Part shown: positions 1 through 12,675 of the stretch, in pieces
Layout of the letters: each line of letters opens with the position of its first letter
How positions within the stretch are numbered: position 1 is the stretch's first letter
Assembly: GCA_036346395.1 (NCBI GenBank)
Contig: CM070601.1
Coordinates: 14,319,763-14,383,762 of the forward strand
Source: Hsuehochloa calcarea
Taxonomy: Eukaryota; Streptophyta; Magnoliopsida; Poales; Poaceae
Length of the DNA: 64,000 nucleotides
Direction: 5' to 3'
The notes under the pieces: model-generated
Seen by the model: the letters and a program-made list of their open reading frames with translations, nothing else
Database searches by the model: none
Told to the model about the DNA's origin: nothing
Translations under genes and position numbers: made by a program

Positions 1-1226
1 GAGGTCAGCGGCGGCGGTGATGCGGGCCGGGAATGACGCAGGCGGAGGTCGGGCACAGTGATGACGGCCTCGTGCGGACACGTGGGTAGCAGTGCTAGCT
101 TGTGGCCGTTGTTTTCACGGACTGCACTGTAGCAATCACCCCTGCCTGGCCCGATTAGCTATCGGCCCGGCCCTGGCCCGGCCCCGTTTAAACCCTGGAT
201 CACACCTTCCCTGGATCTCTTCCCGTTGCGCTGGTTGTGTGGGGGCGCTACGAAACAACAACAAGTACGCTACTCGTCCACGATCTCATCTCGTGTAGCC
301 GGAAATATAAAACGTTCGCCGGATCGGATCTTGGCGTGAGTTCTTGGCCAGGCCATCGCTCCAAAAGCCGCGCCGGGGGGAGGCGACCACCCAGTTGCGG
401 CGATTACTCTATCTGCTCGGCCCTTTTGAGGTGCGAATGATTGCAAAGTTTTTGCATCTTTCTCCGGTTCCTGCATCTCGTTTCGCTCGTGCATGATGTC
501 TTGACGGAGGGGTGAGGTCTCGGCTTGGCCTCCCTAGCTTTGTTTCGTTGCCTTGTGCTCGGACTCATAGGCGCGGGGCAAGTAGGGGGAATCTTTCCTT
601 CCCCATGCGCGCTACGCGCTGCGCGTGATGAGGTGCGAACACGCGTTGCTTCGTCGGTCGCCGCTGTTCTTCTCCGTTTTGGTGGTGCTGCTGCTGCGTC
701 TGATTTTTATTGCCTGGTTTTCGGATTACGAGAAAACGTTTCCTCTTCTGTTCATCACGTTGGCCACCTCCTCGCCGTTTCTTCAACTAGAGCCCTGTAA
801 TCTCGTACCCACTCTGCTGTTTTGTCGCTACGCTTCTCGGTTTCCTTCTCTGCTCAGTGTCCCATGTTTCTTGGCTGCAGGCCCTGTAAAAGTCTCTCCC
901 CTTTTACCATTCGAGAAAAAAAATCTGGTGTTGTAAAGTTTCTTGCTTTGTTCACCCTGCTACTTCATTTCAAATTGGAAGCGGTTCATGGTGTCCCTCT
1001 CGCTTCCGGTTCCCTGTGTATCCACAGTTTTTCTACTTCCAAGAACTCCCGAGTTGATCTCCACAAGTTCCGATACTATAGTAGTGGCTCTGTCTTGCAG
1101 GAACCTTTTTGTAACTTTGTTGCTACTTCGTTCCCAGCCAGTTCCTTTCTTGAATCCTTTTAATGCCCCTGCACTTTTTGACGCATCTGTTCGTTGCATT
1201 CTCCGTGCAGATAGGATCACACCGCT
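1..1226 (+). promoter_or_regulatory. Upstream region and probable 5' UTR intron of the IQD gene
   Basis: No convincing coding sequence is seen. Bases 560-1208 are rich in pyrimidines and end in a good splice acceptor (tctccgtgcag at 1200-1210), 16 bases before the IQD start codon. This suggests an intron in the 5' UTR; the matching donor could not be fixed. The short reading frames here have no recognisable domains. The promoter probably lies in the first 500 bases. Confidence 0.45.
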
Positions 1227-2847
1227 ATGGGCCGTGCAATGAGATGGCTCAAGAAGGTTCTCACCGGCAAGAATGAAGGAGACAAGGATCGGAACAAGGA
1301 GCACAATGCTGCGGCCGCCCATGGTGGCATCGCGCCAATAGAGAAGAGAAGGTGGAGCTTCGCCAAGCCGAGGAACAGCGTGGTCGACGGCAGCCGGAGG
1401 TCTTCGCTGACCGCCGTGGTGGCCGGGGAGCTGTCGCAGGTGCGGCCTTGCAACTGCGGCCAGGAGGGCGAGGTGGAGTCTGCCGTCATGATTCAGAAGG
1501 TCTTCAAAGGCTACCTGGTATGAGCTTCGCATATTATGTCGTCCTTGTGTTCTTTTCTTCTAAAAAATGTAGGTGATTTTATATATTTTATTTTATTTTA
1601 TTTGTATTTCTATGGATGCAGTTTAAGCAATGGATCAATAGGTGTACAGGATTTTGGTAGATTCTTCTGCTTTTGCATTGGACAAGAGATTTGATTTCAC
1701 TTTACTTACTGTTGCAATGGTTACTGATGTGTTCTTTCAGTTGAGCCGTGAGCCATTGCTCCTTGTTTAATCTGCTTTGATAAGTTTTACTTTTGAGGAT
1801 ATTTTTGTTTACTGCTGAATCGCTTGGTTAACTGCACAGTGTGACACAAGCCTAGTCATATTCGCAGTTATTAAATTCTTCCGTGTTTCTTCTGTTTTTT
1901 TTTAAAAACTTGCATTCCAATTTGACTTTACAAATTTGAATTTTGCACCGCAACCGCAGGCTAGAAAAGCACTTCGTGCTCTCAAATCACTCGTTAAGCT
2001 ACAAGCTCTGGTACGCGGCTACCTTGTGAGGAAGCAAGCGGCCACGACGCTGCACAGGTTGCAGGCGCTCATGAGGCTGCAAGCCTCCTCGCACGCGCTC
2101 AAGAAGGCGTCGTCCCGGAAATCCATCGAACAAGTGAGAATTTTTCACCGTGATACTTATTCGGATCAACCGCATTGCATCAGATGAACTTAAATTTTGA
2201 ATCTATTTGATCCATTTGGTATGAAGGAGCGGATCGTCGCGCAAGAAGCGCGGGTAAAGTCGTCGCTGCCGGCGGTGCACCGCCGCCGGCTCTCCGACGG
2301 TGGGGACTCCAACTTCGAGCGCAGCCCGAGGATCGTCGAGATGGACACGTGCCAGCTCCGGTGCCGGTCCTCCCGGATCACGAGCCGGTTCGCCGCGCAC
2401 CCACCGGACTGCCCGACGTGCTCCGTGCCGCTGTCCTCGCCGCTCCTCTACTTCTACAAACCGCCTTCGCCGCGCCTCCAAGAGCACGAGCCGCGGCACC
2501 CCAAGACGACCCAGAACACGCCCCGCCTCGGCTCGCTCCCGGGCTACTACGGCTCGCCGGCGAAAGGCCGCCCCTCGTGCCGGGAGTCCAGCAGCCCGCG
2601 GTACATGGCGGACACGGCCTCTTCCGTGGCGCGCACGCGGTGCCAGAGCGCTCCGAGGCAGCAGCACGGCACTGCCTGGCCGGCCGAGCCGAGGCCCAGC
2701 CTGGCCCGCGCCGGGTCCAGGAAGGCGCGGCCGCAGCTGCAGGACAGCTTCAGCTTCAGCTTCAAGAGCTCAGAAGCCAGCCGGGTGGACTGCTCCGAGT
2801 TCAGTGACGAGGTCACCAGAGACTACTACCTGGACCAGCTCTGGTGA
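1227..2847 (+). CDS. IQ67-domain (IQD) calmodulin-binding protein, three exons
   Basis: The exons are 1227-1517, 1960-2133 and 2227-2847, all joined in phase 0 with GT-AG borders, giving 361 residues. The N-terminus is basic. The IQ67 domain spans about residues 86-150. IQ motif 1 is around I89-Q90 (IQKVFKGYLARKALRALK), motif 2 is LQALVRGYLVRK at 111-122, and motif 3 is LQALMRLQ at 131-138. The phase-0 intron between the L and A of the first IQ motif is the classic IQD gene structure. A PRYMA-type motif near residue 280 and a C-terminal DYYLDQLW tail also fit the family. IQD proteins bind calmodulin and calmodulin-like proteins and usually act as scaffolds on microtubules, at the plasma membrane or in the nucleus. 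That role is family knowledge; the exact subfamily member is not assigned. No coding defect is visible. Confidence 0.93.
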
Positions 2848-2985
2848 TTAACCACTGGTTCCTGCGCTACTGATTAGGAGAAAGTTTTAACATTTGGTAC
2901 ATATTATTAGCATTAACATTAAGACGGCTTAGTTTATGTCAAAAAAATATCATAATATGTAGCTCATGTATGGCGCAGAGAAGGG

Positions 2986-2991
2986 AATAAA
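2986..2991 (+). other. Polyadenylation signal of the IQD gene
   Basis: AATAAA lies about 140 bases after the IQD stop codon, in an AT-rich stretch. Confidence 0.45.
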
Positions 2992-4230
2992 ATCTGTTCT
3001 ACTACTAATCATTTGTGATAAAAAGAAGCCACAATTTGTGTACCTGTGATTGCTTGTTTTGGCTCTGACACTACTGGCGCGTCTTCAATGCGGATACGTA
3101 GTATCTGATGGTGACGTCCATAGCTTCATAGCTCCTCTCTCTCTCTCTCTCCGAAAAAAATGGATACGCGTAGTACAAAGAGCCTGGAAATTAGAATGAA
3201 GGAAGTAATGGGAATACGGATGAGTTCTTGGCACTCGCAGATCCTTTGCAGTGAAGACAAGGTTGTGGTTGTTGGTACAGCACTGCAACTGCATTGCTTT
3301 ATGGATCGCTTAAATGTTGACGTGCTCTGCTTTGATGTGAAGTATCAGGCAAGGATCTTGAAATAGCAGTGCTACACCAGTACTAGTAGTACTCGTTTCG
3401 CTTAGAAAACTTTGGCGAAATTCAATGCTTGTACGTATTTGGATGCTGAGATAGTGATAACCACATCTGTTTCAATCTTCAGATTTTCTTCCGAATTAAT
3501 GTGACCATCTGGCCATTGGCCAGTAGACGGGGAATACAGATGTTTCAAGTTGTTGTTTCAAGATGGGGAATACACGGTGCGAAGTCGTTTCAAGTTTGAA
3601 ATGCTCTGGTTTGAAACTTGGGCTGAAGTGCAAATCATGTGCTCATGCGCGTCTTTTCTTTTGTGGTTTTTTTCTTTTCATTTCAGCCAGTTCAGGCTTC
3701 AGAACTAGATTATGTGCAAGATAATTCAGAGTTGAGACAGAAATTCGGTTGTTTAGGGATAAAAGCTAGTCTTGCACGTTACAAAGGAAGCTGTGCGTGT
3801 GTTCCGAAAGCGTTGCGACATTGTATAAGCCGTCTCATCTATATGAACAGTTTGGATCATCCAGCCAGATACAGTTAGAATGGCCTCGAAAAGTTTCAAC
3901 CTGCTGAAAGTTTCAAACACGATTCGAAATGGCTCACGTTTCCATCGTTTGCAAGCTCGGTGTGCGAATTTTATTTTCATCCTCTCTCCACTCCATTGCC
4001 TCGCCAAGCTGTCTGAAGCATGGATTGGAGCTACGACCATGCACACATTAATTCTGACTCCATTGAAGAAGACACGACTTGCAGCTGTCAATTTTGTTTG
4101 AGTTGACGAGGTGATTCGAAAGGGATGAACTTGAGATTTGTTTTTATATCGTACTGGTGGATCTAGATCTTACTTTTGACAGCTCGGTGTGGTCTGAATC
4201 TGTCTTTGTACAAGCGTACGTGTTGGAAGA
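2992..4230. other. Intergenic region with no recognised gene
   Basis: Only short unrelated reading frames are present. A CT microsatellite lies near 3135-3152. I see no transposon ends or conserved protein motifs. Confidence 0.4.
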
Positions 4231-4622
4231 TTGTTGTGTCGCCTCGCTATTTCGCTGTAAGCGTGTTAGTCTTGACGTTGTCAGTGGCTCAGGCCGATGC
4301 AGGAATCAAATTGCCCAGGCGGCCTAGTAAATACTCCGTACTAGTATAGTACTACTAGCATCACCGAGTCTGCAAAAATTTGCAAAAATCTGCAAAATTG
4401 TTTTTCTGTTTGAAAAGACGAAACGTGTTTGTTGTGTCGCCTTGCTATTCGCTGTAAGCGTGTAAGTCTCGACGTTGTCAGCGGCTCAGGCCGGTGCAGG
4501 AGTCAAATAACCCGGTCCTAGTAAATACTCCGTACTAGTATAGTACAACCAGATCATTGAGACTGCAAAAATTTGCAAAAAACAGCAAAATTGTTATATA
4601 TGTTTGAAAAGACGAAACGTGT
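4231..4622 (+). repeat. Two tandem copies of a ~198-bp unit
   Basis: Copy 1 (4231-4428) and copy 2 (4429-4622) both run from TTGTTGTGTCGCC through AGTAAATACTCCGTACTAG and TTTGCAAAAA to GAAAAGACGAAACGTGT. They differ by scattered substitutions and small indels. The array ends seven bases before the target duplication of the Mutator-like element. Confidence 0.85.
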
Positions 4623-5137
4623 TGGAACATAGGGGTAGCTGGCTATAGATTTTTTTTAACAATACATTTTTAAATAGAAATACATCAATATTGGCACATT
4701 TAATAAAATTACAACAATGAATTTATGCGGCCATTACAAATGGCGAAATAGCTCTCGCGCTATTAAAATAGTGTGAACTATCTCTGTAGTTAGTCGAAAT
4801 GGCGGCAGAGACTTAAGTCGCCAATTGAATGGGTGATAAGATGTTGTCACCAATTCAAATAGCGACAAGAGCTAGAAATTTTCTTTAAAAAAACATCAAA
4901 GTAACGAGAAACAGAAGACATAAATGGTAGTATATATGTTACACATAATAAATCGACGCACCACATTACACCGTTACATCGGAATACACAACTAAATAGG
5001 ATATACGTCATCACATAGTTGTTCTAAAAATCACAATGATAACAAACAGAACATTCATCACAACACATTTCGAAAAGATAAATCATCCCCGCGGCCGCGA
5101 CCTCCACGTCCACCATGTCAACCTCCATGGTGCCCGT

Positions 5138-8044
5138 GTAACATCCCAAAATTTAATTTCTGTTAAAAATAAAATTTAATTCATTTCCTTGAATTTTTTG
5201 GATTTTAAAGTTTTCCCTATTTATTTTAAAGCCAAAGTAATTTGTTTGCAATATGTAAATACCAATTTTTAGTTGAAAATATTTTATTAAGTTCAAAATA
5301 ATTCAGGGATTCTGTGAATTTTTCCAAAAGTTTTTAACTGTATTTGCTATTTTAAAAACCTATTTGAATTCGTGTATTTTCTGGATTTAAGAAAAGCCTT
5401 AAAAATCCAAAAATCCCTAACAGGTCGAATTCTTTTCTCTCAGTCCATGTTCTTTTTCTTTTTGTGTGACCCGATACACTTTCTGGGCCCAGCTCCCACG
5501 AGCGCCCGGCCTGCCCCACCTCTCTCTCTTCTTTCCCTACCAGTTGGGCCCACCTGTCAGCCCCCCATTTCCCTCTCTGTCACTTGCGCCGCGGGCCCAC
5601 TTGTCATCTCCTTCCTCCCCCATCTTCTTCCTCGCGAACGCGCCCGCGTCGCCACCATTACCGACCGTTGAGCTCGTAAATGTGCATGTTTCGTATCCAC
5701 GAACGTGCACATTCAAACCAACAATCATCCTCCATTCTCATGTGCAATCAATCGGCTGTTTCCCCCCGCCTTTTACTCGCATTTGCACCGCCGCACACAT
5801 TCTACACGGTACTCGCCATCGCACACGGGGAGCCCGAGCTTCATCATCTACACAGGGAGCATCGCCATCACACGTTCTACACAGTGTTAGCCTCGCCTTC
5901 GCTGGAGAAACACCGGAGCGCCGTCGCAGCCGGAGCCTGAACCTCACCGCCGCCTTTCTTCCTTGTAACTGTGGCGCGTAGCACCGTCGACCTTATGGTC
6001 CGGAGCGCCGCCACTCGCCGGCATGACGTGACCGCCATGGGGCGCCACGGGGGCTCCATTTGCCCCGTCAGCACCCGCATGTCATGCATGTGTGACAGCC
6101 CGCACTGTTCCACACGCCTGGCCTACCGTGGACCAGTGCGCTCTCATGGACCCGGTCCATGGACCGATGCCCCACATGTCAGTGACTGTTAGTTTTTTTC
6201 GTAGAAAAATAATTCGGCCAGAAAATGGAGATTCATTTCTTGACGTCATGCTTGTGCAATATTTAGGTTTTTCTTTAGAAAAATAATTCATTAACTCTGG
6301 AAAATTGAATTTTTTGTAATTTCTTTAGAGTTCAAACTTTTGAAGCCTCGTTCTCCTCATACGAGCTCTGATTACTGTGATTCAAATTTATAAATTTATC
6401 TACAAATTATAATCTAGCCAACTATACTGTAATTATAAAATTTGTAGTTCATTTGATTTTTACTTATTTTTGCGTATAGACTTCGACGACTCTCGAGAGC
6501 TAGAATTCTTCGACGAGTCCGATCAACAACAATTTGAGCCAGACATGTTTTTTTATATCATGTTTGATCCCAATATTTTGAATTATTTAAATTATATTTA
6601 AATTATTACTGCATGCTTATTTATATTCAATTTAGTTTAAACTCTTGTTTTAAATTTATAGTTAAATCCTTTGTATGGCTAATGTTGACATTGAATCGCA
6701 TATATTTGTCACCCTAGATAAAAGCCTAGTTGATGCAATAATATGAACTAGGAATATTTGAAAAAATATTATTCAAAGACATGCTTATACGAAAAATATT
6801 TAATTTGGAAATTTAGCCAAATATTCAATTTAGTTTAAAAATGACTCTATGGTATTGTTTTACCATATAGGTTTGCAAATGATTTGTGAAACAAAATAAA
6901 TTAAAAACTAATTTAGACTGGCTAATTTGGATAGATGGTGGGTGCAAGTTTATACACGTGATCAATTCAGCGAATGGTTGAGACCCAGGGGTTAGTTGGA
7001 AGTTGCTTAGTTAAATAAGGATTGGTATGAGAGCTGTTTTTTTGCTAAGCTTCATTGTACTACCATAAGTCTGGAATGGCACAGACGTGGCTAACTAAAC
7101 TACAACGTTTCACCGTGGTTGTATCATTTTGAGGTGTGAGTGTTATGAAGACCTACTTTTAGTACCCACATGGCGCAAGAGGGAGGTTATCCCTTGGTGT
7201 GAAACCTTACGGAAGCGAAACCTTAGTAGACATAACTACGTTGGGGTTGTGTAGGGTAATGGGCTTGTGATAGTAGCTTAGTCACACGCCTACGGAAGTG
7301 TGTCTTGGCCGGCATATTAAGCAGATTATCTCTTGTAGATAAAGTTATACAAACTCTACAGAGTAGAAAACTATTTTGAATAGTCGTGTCCACGGTCATG
7401 GACATGCTGAGCAAAGCCACTCAAAGTTAGATTTTGGATTTTTATTTAAAAATAATTTAACACAATGTTTTTTTAATAATCTATACAAATGGGAAATTGG
7501 GCAAACAGCCTGGTGTTAAGGGGTTATTCCTTCACCAATTCTGTATGGAGATTTATCCTACATTCAAAATGATGATTAAAAATTTAAAATCAATTTCTAG
7601 ATATAGTGTAATTGTCTTGAAACTTAGTAAAGATATTTAAACTAAAAACATCTCTTTTTGCAAACTTAACCATATAAGCCATCTTTTCTCATACCTTCAT
7701 GCATTATATCATGTTATTGTGTGTAACTTGCGGAGTATGTTTCGTACTCACTTTGCTTAATAAAATTGTTGATTAGAGGAGTACTACATTAATGGCGAGG
7801 ACTTGGACGACTAGGCTGCGCCCCACACGATTGCATGCAGCGTATTGTGTGGCCTACTACTACTTTATGTTTTCGCTGTACTTTTCTTTAGGCCTTGTGC
7901 CCTTTTGTAATAAAACTTTGATAGTATGAATAAAATATGTGATATGGACTTGCTATTATTTTTGTTGAACTGTGTACACTAGTTGTTCTTGGACCAGTGT
8001 GGAAAACACAAAGAATATGGGATCCTTCTACTCCCGGGTTTGAC
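5138..8044 (-). mobile_element. Solo-LTR-like insertion (long-LTR type), reversed, inside the MULE
   Basis: It opens with TGTAACATCCC and closes with CCCGGGTTTGACA, so on the minus strand it reads TG...CA. It belongs with the elements at 39716 and 50159. Shared blocks on the minus strand are GTGAGTACG-ACATACTCCGCAAG (near 7730-7755), AGCATGTCCATGACCG-GGAC (near 7385-7410) and the GATGTTACA end. A GC-rich block (5480-6180) occupies the same relative place as in the other two copies. No internal domain or second LTR is visible and the target duplication is not clear. Long LTRs of this kind occur in Del/Tekay-type gypsy elements, but that assignment is inference. Confidence 0.62.
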
Positions 8045-8787
8045 ATCCTGCCTCAAGTAGAGCGGTCAGATGAGGTCCCTACAGCATCGTCTAGACTACC
8101 GACCTCTCATTCATGTTGTTCATTGTTCGTATGTCAATACTTGAAGGTACATTGGGAATCCCTACAAATAGAGCACTTCTTTGTTCAACGTCCGGCTCCT
8201 GCTTCATCCATATCGTTCCTGATACGTTATCTCTACTACCGACCAACCGTTCCCTTTAGCCTATCAACATCGACGGCCCAGGTCAGCTCCTACCAGGTAG
8301 GATGGCCGATGAAATAGCAAATCACGTCCTAACCATAGAACTCTGCACTCCATGTTTGTATCACCTCTTCCTTGATGAAATATTCAGAGAGGTATTAGCT
8401 GGGATCAGGGTTCACGGTTTCGGTAAAATTTCACCAAAATTTCATTCATTTGTCCCCATCCGAAAGGAAATGGTTTCATGAAAAAAATGTTTTGTTTAAA
8501 TTTTGTGGGTAAAATAGAGTAAAAGCAGTGAATAACCCACAAAGATGAAGATGGCCCAGTGGTATGTCCTATCCCTCTGGTCCTGATGACATGGGTTCAA
8601 ATTCCAGGCACATAGCTTCTAGTCTTTTTTTTTTGGAAATATCTAAATTTTAAAATTCAAATTTGATCAAACCATTTTGACGCAATTCATCCAAAATTTC
8701 GTCCATTTCACTGCCATATGAAAAAATATGCAAACTGAAATATTTTTCCGTGGCCGAGATGGTGCGCCACCGTTGAAGATGCGACCA
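8045..8787. other. MULE interior without a readable gene
   Basis: This stretch lies between the nested LTR and the transposase relic. It is AT-rich, with no convincing coding frame or repeat. Given its position it is likely the 3' flank of the transposase gene. Confidence 0.4.
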
Positions 8788-10990
8788 TTACATGTGAGCA
8801 TAGCTTATGCAGAAGAAGTTGCTCGTTGCAAGTGCATGTGCAACTAGCACGGAGAAGCACGCACTCGTGGATGATCCTCTCACGGTTCGTTCTGTGGCAT
8901 CCTTTCTCCCAAAAAAAAGTAGGTCGAAGCGAAGCTCCCTTGTGCTCATCTTGAATCCCATGTGCACCTCACCTTTCTTGCTCTTCTCTTCCATGTACTT
9001 GGTAATCATGACAGAGTACAATACTATGTCATTTGCTATGGAGAATGATACAATGTTACTTCGGTCAACAAAGTACTTTGTGGTTGCGTGCAGAATTGCC
9101 TCCACAATACTAACAGAAGGGACGCCCCTCGCACCTCGCATTACCCAATTGTACATCTCAGCTAGATTCATTGTTATGACACCATACTGAGCATCATCGT
9201 TGTTGTGTAGTAGTGATCACTTCAGCTTAAGCTCGTGCTCGATCCAGTCCGAGAAGTATTTCACATATCTACCGGTCCTCCTCGTCAAAATTGGGACCAT
9301 CTATGGGTAACATGGGCAATGACTCAGGGATATTTTCAGTTCTTGTTGCGTCCTTCTTTGCGACCTCCCTTCTGTGTATCCTCGTTCACTCATCCTGAGT
9401 TTTTAGAGTTTCTCGAACTTCCTCTGTTGGTTCTGGTTGCACACCCGTTTGAAAAGGTTCATCAAGTCATTATTGTGAAACTGCTTGTAAAAGTTTTCAC
9501 CCAAGTGCCCCATGCATTGTGAAACTGCTTGTAAAAGTTTGCACCCAAGTGCCCCATGCACCACCTACTCTACAGATCCACCAATGGAAGTGGCTCGTGT
9601 TCTTCACTCAGCAGCCCCGCATGCCAGTCATCTACGAGACATATGTTGGGACGACCCTGTAAAACATAAATCTTCACGTTCCATAGGAACCACAACCAAC
9701 TGCCAGTGTTATTGCTTTCGACGATTGTAAATGCCACGAGAAGAACCTGGCTATTTCCGTCGATCACAATTGCAGTAAGTATCTGCCCCTTCTACTTCCC
9801 TGTTAGGAAGATGTCGTCCACACATAAGATCAGATGGCAATACTAGAATGCATTGATGCATGCACCGAAGGCGAAGAATGCTCGCTTCAATACCCTCTTC
9901 TCGGCGAATTTTGGATGTGTGTCATCTTTAATGGTGACACGAGTACCGAGATTCCTGTTTTGTTGACCCAAAGTTGTCCGAGCAGGTTATGGTAGGAGTC
10001 CTCGAACGTACTGAACTTTGCTTTTAATGCCTTCTGCTTTGCCCTCCACGCCTTAACATAATTGACTGTGTACTGAAACCTTGACTCTATTGCTCGAATG
10101 ATGGATCATGGCTCAAAATCCAAGTTATCCACGATCTCGCCGTACATGATATTCGCAATGAAGATCGATGACAAGTTCTTGTGGGATTACATTGATTCAG
10201 AGACGACACATGTGTGAGGTATCACTATAGAGCATTTTTAGTACGTGTCCCACATAGGCTTGTATGCGTGTACTAACCATGGGCACCCCGCTATCTCGCA
10301 CTTCACGTCGTAGCACCTTGGGTTAGACTTCACTATTGTGAACGTACACCGCTCACAAGGCCCAGAATTTGACAACCTCCTGAACTACCTCATTGCATTT
10401 GTACGTGGCTCCTTGCCTGACCTCATTCTGTTGATACTCCGATGGTACACGGGATCCTTCATCCACGTCAAGGTTGTCGAACTGGTATGTATTCCACTCG
10501 GATGGAACCGCCTGTTGTTCCTCACCATCGTCGTCATATTAACCTTCATCTTCCGATAATGCCTTGTAGCCCTGGTCTTCGAGCGCCAACCTTTGAACTA
10601 GGGCTTTGATCTCCTCACTTTTGCCAGCAATCCCACTAGCTTCCCAGACTAAAGGAGCTTGTTCGACCCTGTCTTCATCGGCGATATCAACAACTCCTTT
10701 ACCTTCGGCCATTGTGTGGGCCGCATTGTAGCTGGAGTCTCTCACTTTTTCAACATCACCACAAACTACCCCTTGTTCAGCCGCAGAAAGAGGAATGTTC
10801 TTGGCACATGCCTAAGTGAGAAGGACCAAATCCCAACCTTGATCTCTTGCCCTGCGTACGTATGACTTCCATGAGCTCGTTCCCTTCAGCTGCACTAACT
10901 CCCAATATGTGTCATGTGGTGTTCGGTTGGCAAGGTAACTCATTTTTAGATCGTACACAGCATGCTCCAACTTGAATGTGTAGAACAAAC
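8788..10990 (-). pseudogene. MURA-type MULE transposase relic
   Basis: Minus-strand fragments appear in the order expected of a MULE transposase. An N-terminal acidic part reaches a FDNLDVDEGS block near 10455-10480. A core piece at 9570-9767 contains IDGNSQVLLVAFTIVES and RPNICLVDDWHAG, matching the DDE-region pattern of MURA proteins. A C-terminal piece at 8788-9171 has LAEMYNWVMRGARGVP followed by a YFVDR motif, a hallmark of grass MULE transposases. The pieces lie in different frames with stops between them, so no functional protein can be made. A 44-bp direct duplication (9473-9560) is one of the lesions. Transcription would have started to the right, near 11400. Confidence 0.8.
9473..9560. 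repeat. 44-bp tandem duplication inside the transposase relic
   Basis: TTGTGAAACTGCTTGTAAAA at 9473 is repeated at 9517, and both copies run on through CACCCAAGTGCCCCATGCA with one mismatch. The unit is 44 bp. Confidence 0.85.
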
Positions 10991-11164
10991 ACAACATCAC
11001 AGCGTCTCATGTATGTTACTCTGATCTTGTTAGGCTTACGGTTGTTTATTAAAAATAATAAAATCAACCCCAGGACTCTACAGAATAGTCCCTTGACTAT
11101 TGTAAATTCTAAAATTTATTGCGTCTGACGTATCTACGTACTGCACCATAAACAACATTTACAT

Positions 11165-11615
11165 GATTATTCACATATCTAAAACTAAACTACACACACA
11201 AAAAAGGATGTACTACAACATACTACACTATATAACCATACATCTAAACTATTTAATCCATTCAATTTAAAACATTACCTACAAGACGGGCAGCGCTTTG
11301 CTATCTCCTCTCCTCCCCTCTACTCTTCTCTGCTCCTCTCTCTTCCCTTCCCTCCTCTTTAAAAAAATAAAAGTGAACTTTGCCCGAATTTTGGGGACCT
11401 TTTATAGGGGAGGTTGTGTCATCATTTGGAATGGTATCAGGGACTTGCGGGGTATCTATCGCCATTTCGAATGGTGATTTGCCTAAATGTTAATTTTAAT
11501 GGACTACTACGTACATAATTTAATAGATTAGATAGTTTTAGATGTATGGTTATATATTATAGTTCAGCGTAGCACATCTTTTCATGCATGTGTAGTTTAT
11601 TTTTAGAAATGTAGA
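11165..11615. repeat. Internal inverted repeat (foldback) within the MULE
   Basis: The left arm (about 11165-11265) contains ACCATACATCTAAACTATTT and CTAAACTACACACA. The right arm (about 11515-11615) reads as its imperfect reverse complement, with AGATGTATGGTTATATATTATAG and CATGTGTAGTTTATTTTTAG. The loop is about 250 bp and holds a pyrimidine tract (11290-11360) and a further copy of the 'CCATTTCGAATGGTGA' subterminal motif (near 11460-11478). Confidence 0.75.
11398..11410 (-). promoter_or_regulatory. TATA box for the MULE transposase (minus strand)
   Basis: On the minus strand the sequence reads CCCCTATAAAAGG, upstream of the transposase relic. It forms a divergent pair with the plus-strand box at about 11630. 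Confidence 0.5.
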
Positions 11616-11627
11616 TAGAGTTGAACC

Positions 11628-11645
11628 CCACCTCTATAAAAGTCT
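11628..11645 (+). promoter_or_regulatory. TATA box for the MULE's second transcription unit (plus strand)
   Basis: CCTCTATAAAAGTC lies about 80 bases upstream of the first ATG of the plus-strand accessory frame. Confidence 0.45.
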
Positions 11646-11718
11646 ATCCAACCAACTAAACTCCAGCACCTTCTTTTCTCATCTACTTACACTTGTCTCA
11701 CTACTCTACTCGGCGCAA

Positions 11719-12110
11719 TGTCTTAGTCGTCTATTTCGATGAGCCAAAGAGCAGTGGCGCTGGTGAATGCAAGGCGCGTGAACTACCTGAACCGCGGGCT
11801 CCAAAGAAATATCATGTACTCCAACACTGAAGAGAACAAGGGGCGTGTGTTCTATAATTGTTCATATTTCTCAATGAGTTTGATTTATGAGAATGTTGGT
11901 ATTTGGATTTTGGGTTTGCTTTGTCACTTTTTTCACTATTCGGTGTCATTTTTGGGTCGACGGAAGCCAGTACTTTCAGTGGGCGGACTCTGTTGGTGTT
12001 GTGATGGAAAGAGTAGTTGAACGTTCACCTGGTAGTTCCATCTAGTCCAATGGTTAACATGCCACCACAAACGAGAGCCTGGACAGGATTCTTGACCACC
12101 TGAAGTGGCT
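11719..12110 (+). pseudogene. Degenerate accessory reading frame of the MULE
   Basis: An ATG at 11719 is followed two codons later by a stop. Reading frames continue past it with an arginine-rich start and a piece reading NTEENKGRVFYNC, faintly like the GRF-type zinc-finger proteins often carried by grass transposons. Frames break repeatedly. The similarity is weak, so the family call is tentative; position and the upstream TATA box are the main support for a gene having been here. Confidence 0.35.
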
Positions 12111-12119
12111 CGAGAAACT

Positions 12120-12138
12120 TGTGTGTGTGTGTGTGTGT
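12120..12138 (+). repeat. TG microsatellite
   Basis: A short uninterrupted run of GT dinucleotides. Confidence 0.85.
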
Positions 12139-12675
12139 TTATCCTACTGGTAGTATATTTACTATTATAAAAGAAGAACTTGGTGGTCGTAGTGGTGAGT
12201 CTATCATTTACCCTCTTCTTGAGTTGGTGAGATATTTTGTGGATAAATATGTGCACACATGTATAAGAGACTCGAAAGATCTTCTGTGAATAATTAAATC
12301 ATCTGTGGTTGTGGTTTGTGATAATATTCTATGTGGCTTGTTGATTGGATGTAAATTATGTATGAAACTTTCATTTGTAGAGATAATTACCTTATGTGCA
12401 TTAGTTTTCTTAGTTTATAACTCATATTACGTTTGATTTAAAATCCATTACAACGCACGGACACTCGGTTAGTGTTCAATATGTATGAGTCGTTGTCTGC
12501 ATAGGGATTCAAGTTTGCAGGATGTTGTATGCTTGTTTACGAATTGCAAGATGTCTTTAACTTTTAGCTTCTGGATATGTATGGATGTAACATGACAAGG
12601 GACACTTGTATTAGAAAATGACACTTCAATACCGCAACGAAAATTAAACTGTGTACCTAGGTTCATCTCAGATGG
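12139..12675. other. MULE interior, AT-rich, no gene recognised
   Basis: No coding frame with recognisable motifs and no clear repeat structure was seen. Confidence 0.35.

Noticed and set aside
960..1532. 190-codon minus-strand open frame over the IQD 5' region
   Set aside because: It lies opposite the IQD first exon and leader, has no domain, and its length reflects GC-rich antisense sequence.
2203..2667. Long arginine-rich frames overlapping IQD exon 3 in other frames
   Set aside because: Shadows of the GC-rich third exon; the IQD frame is supported by homology and splice borders.
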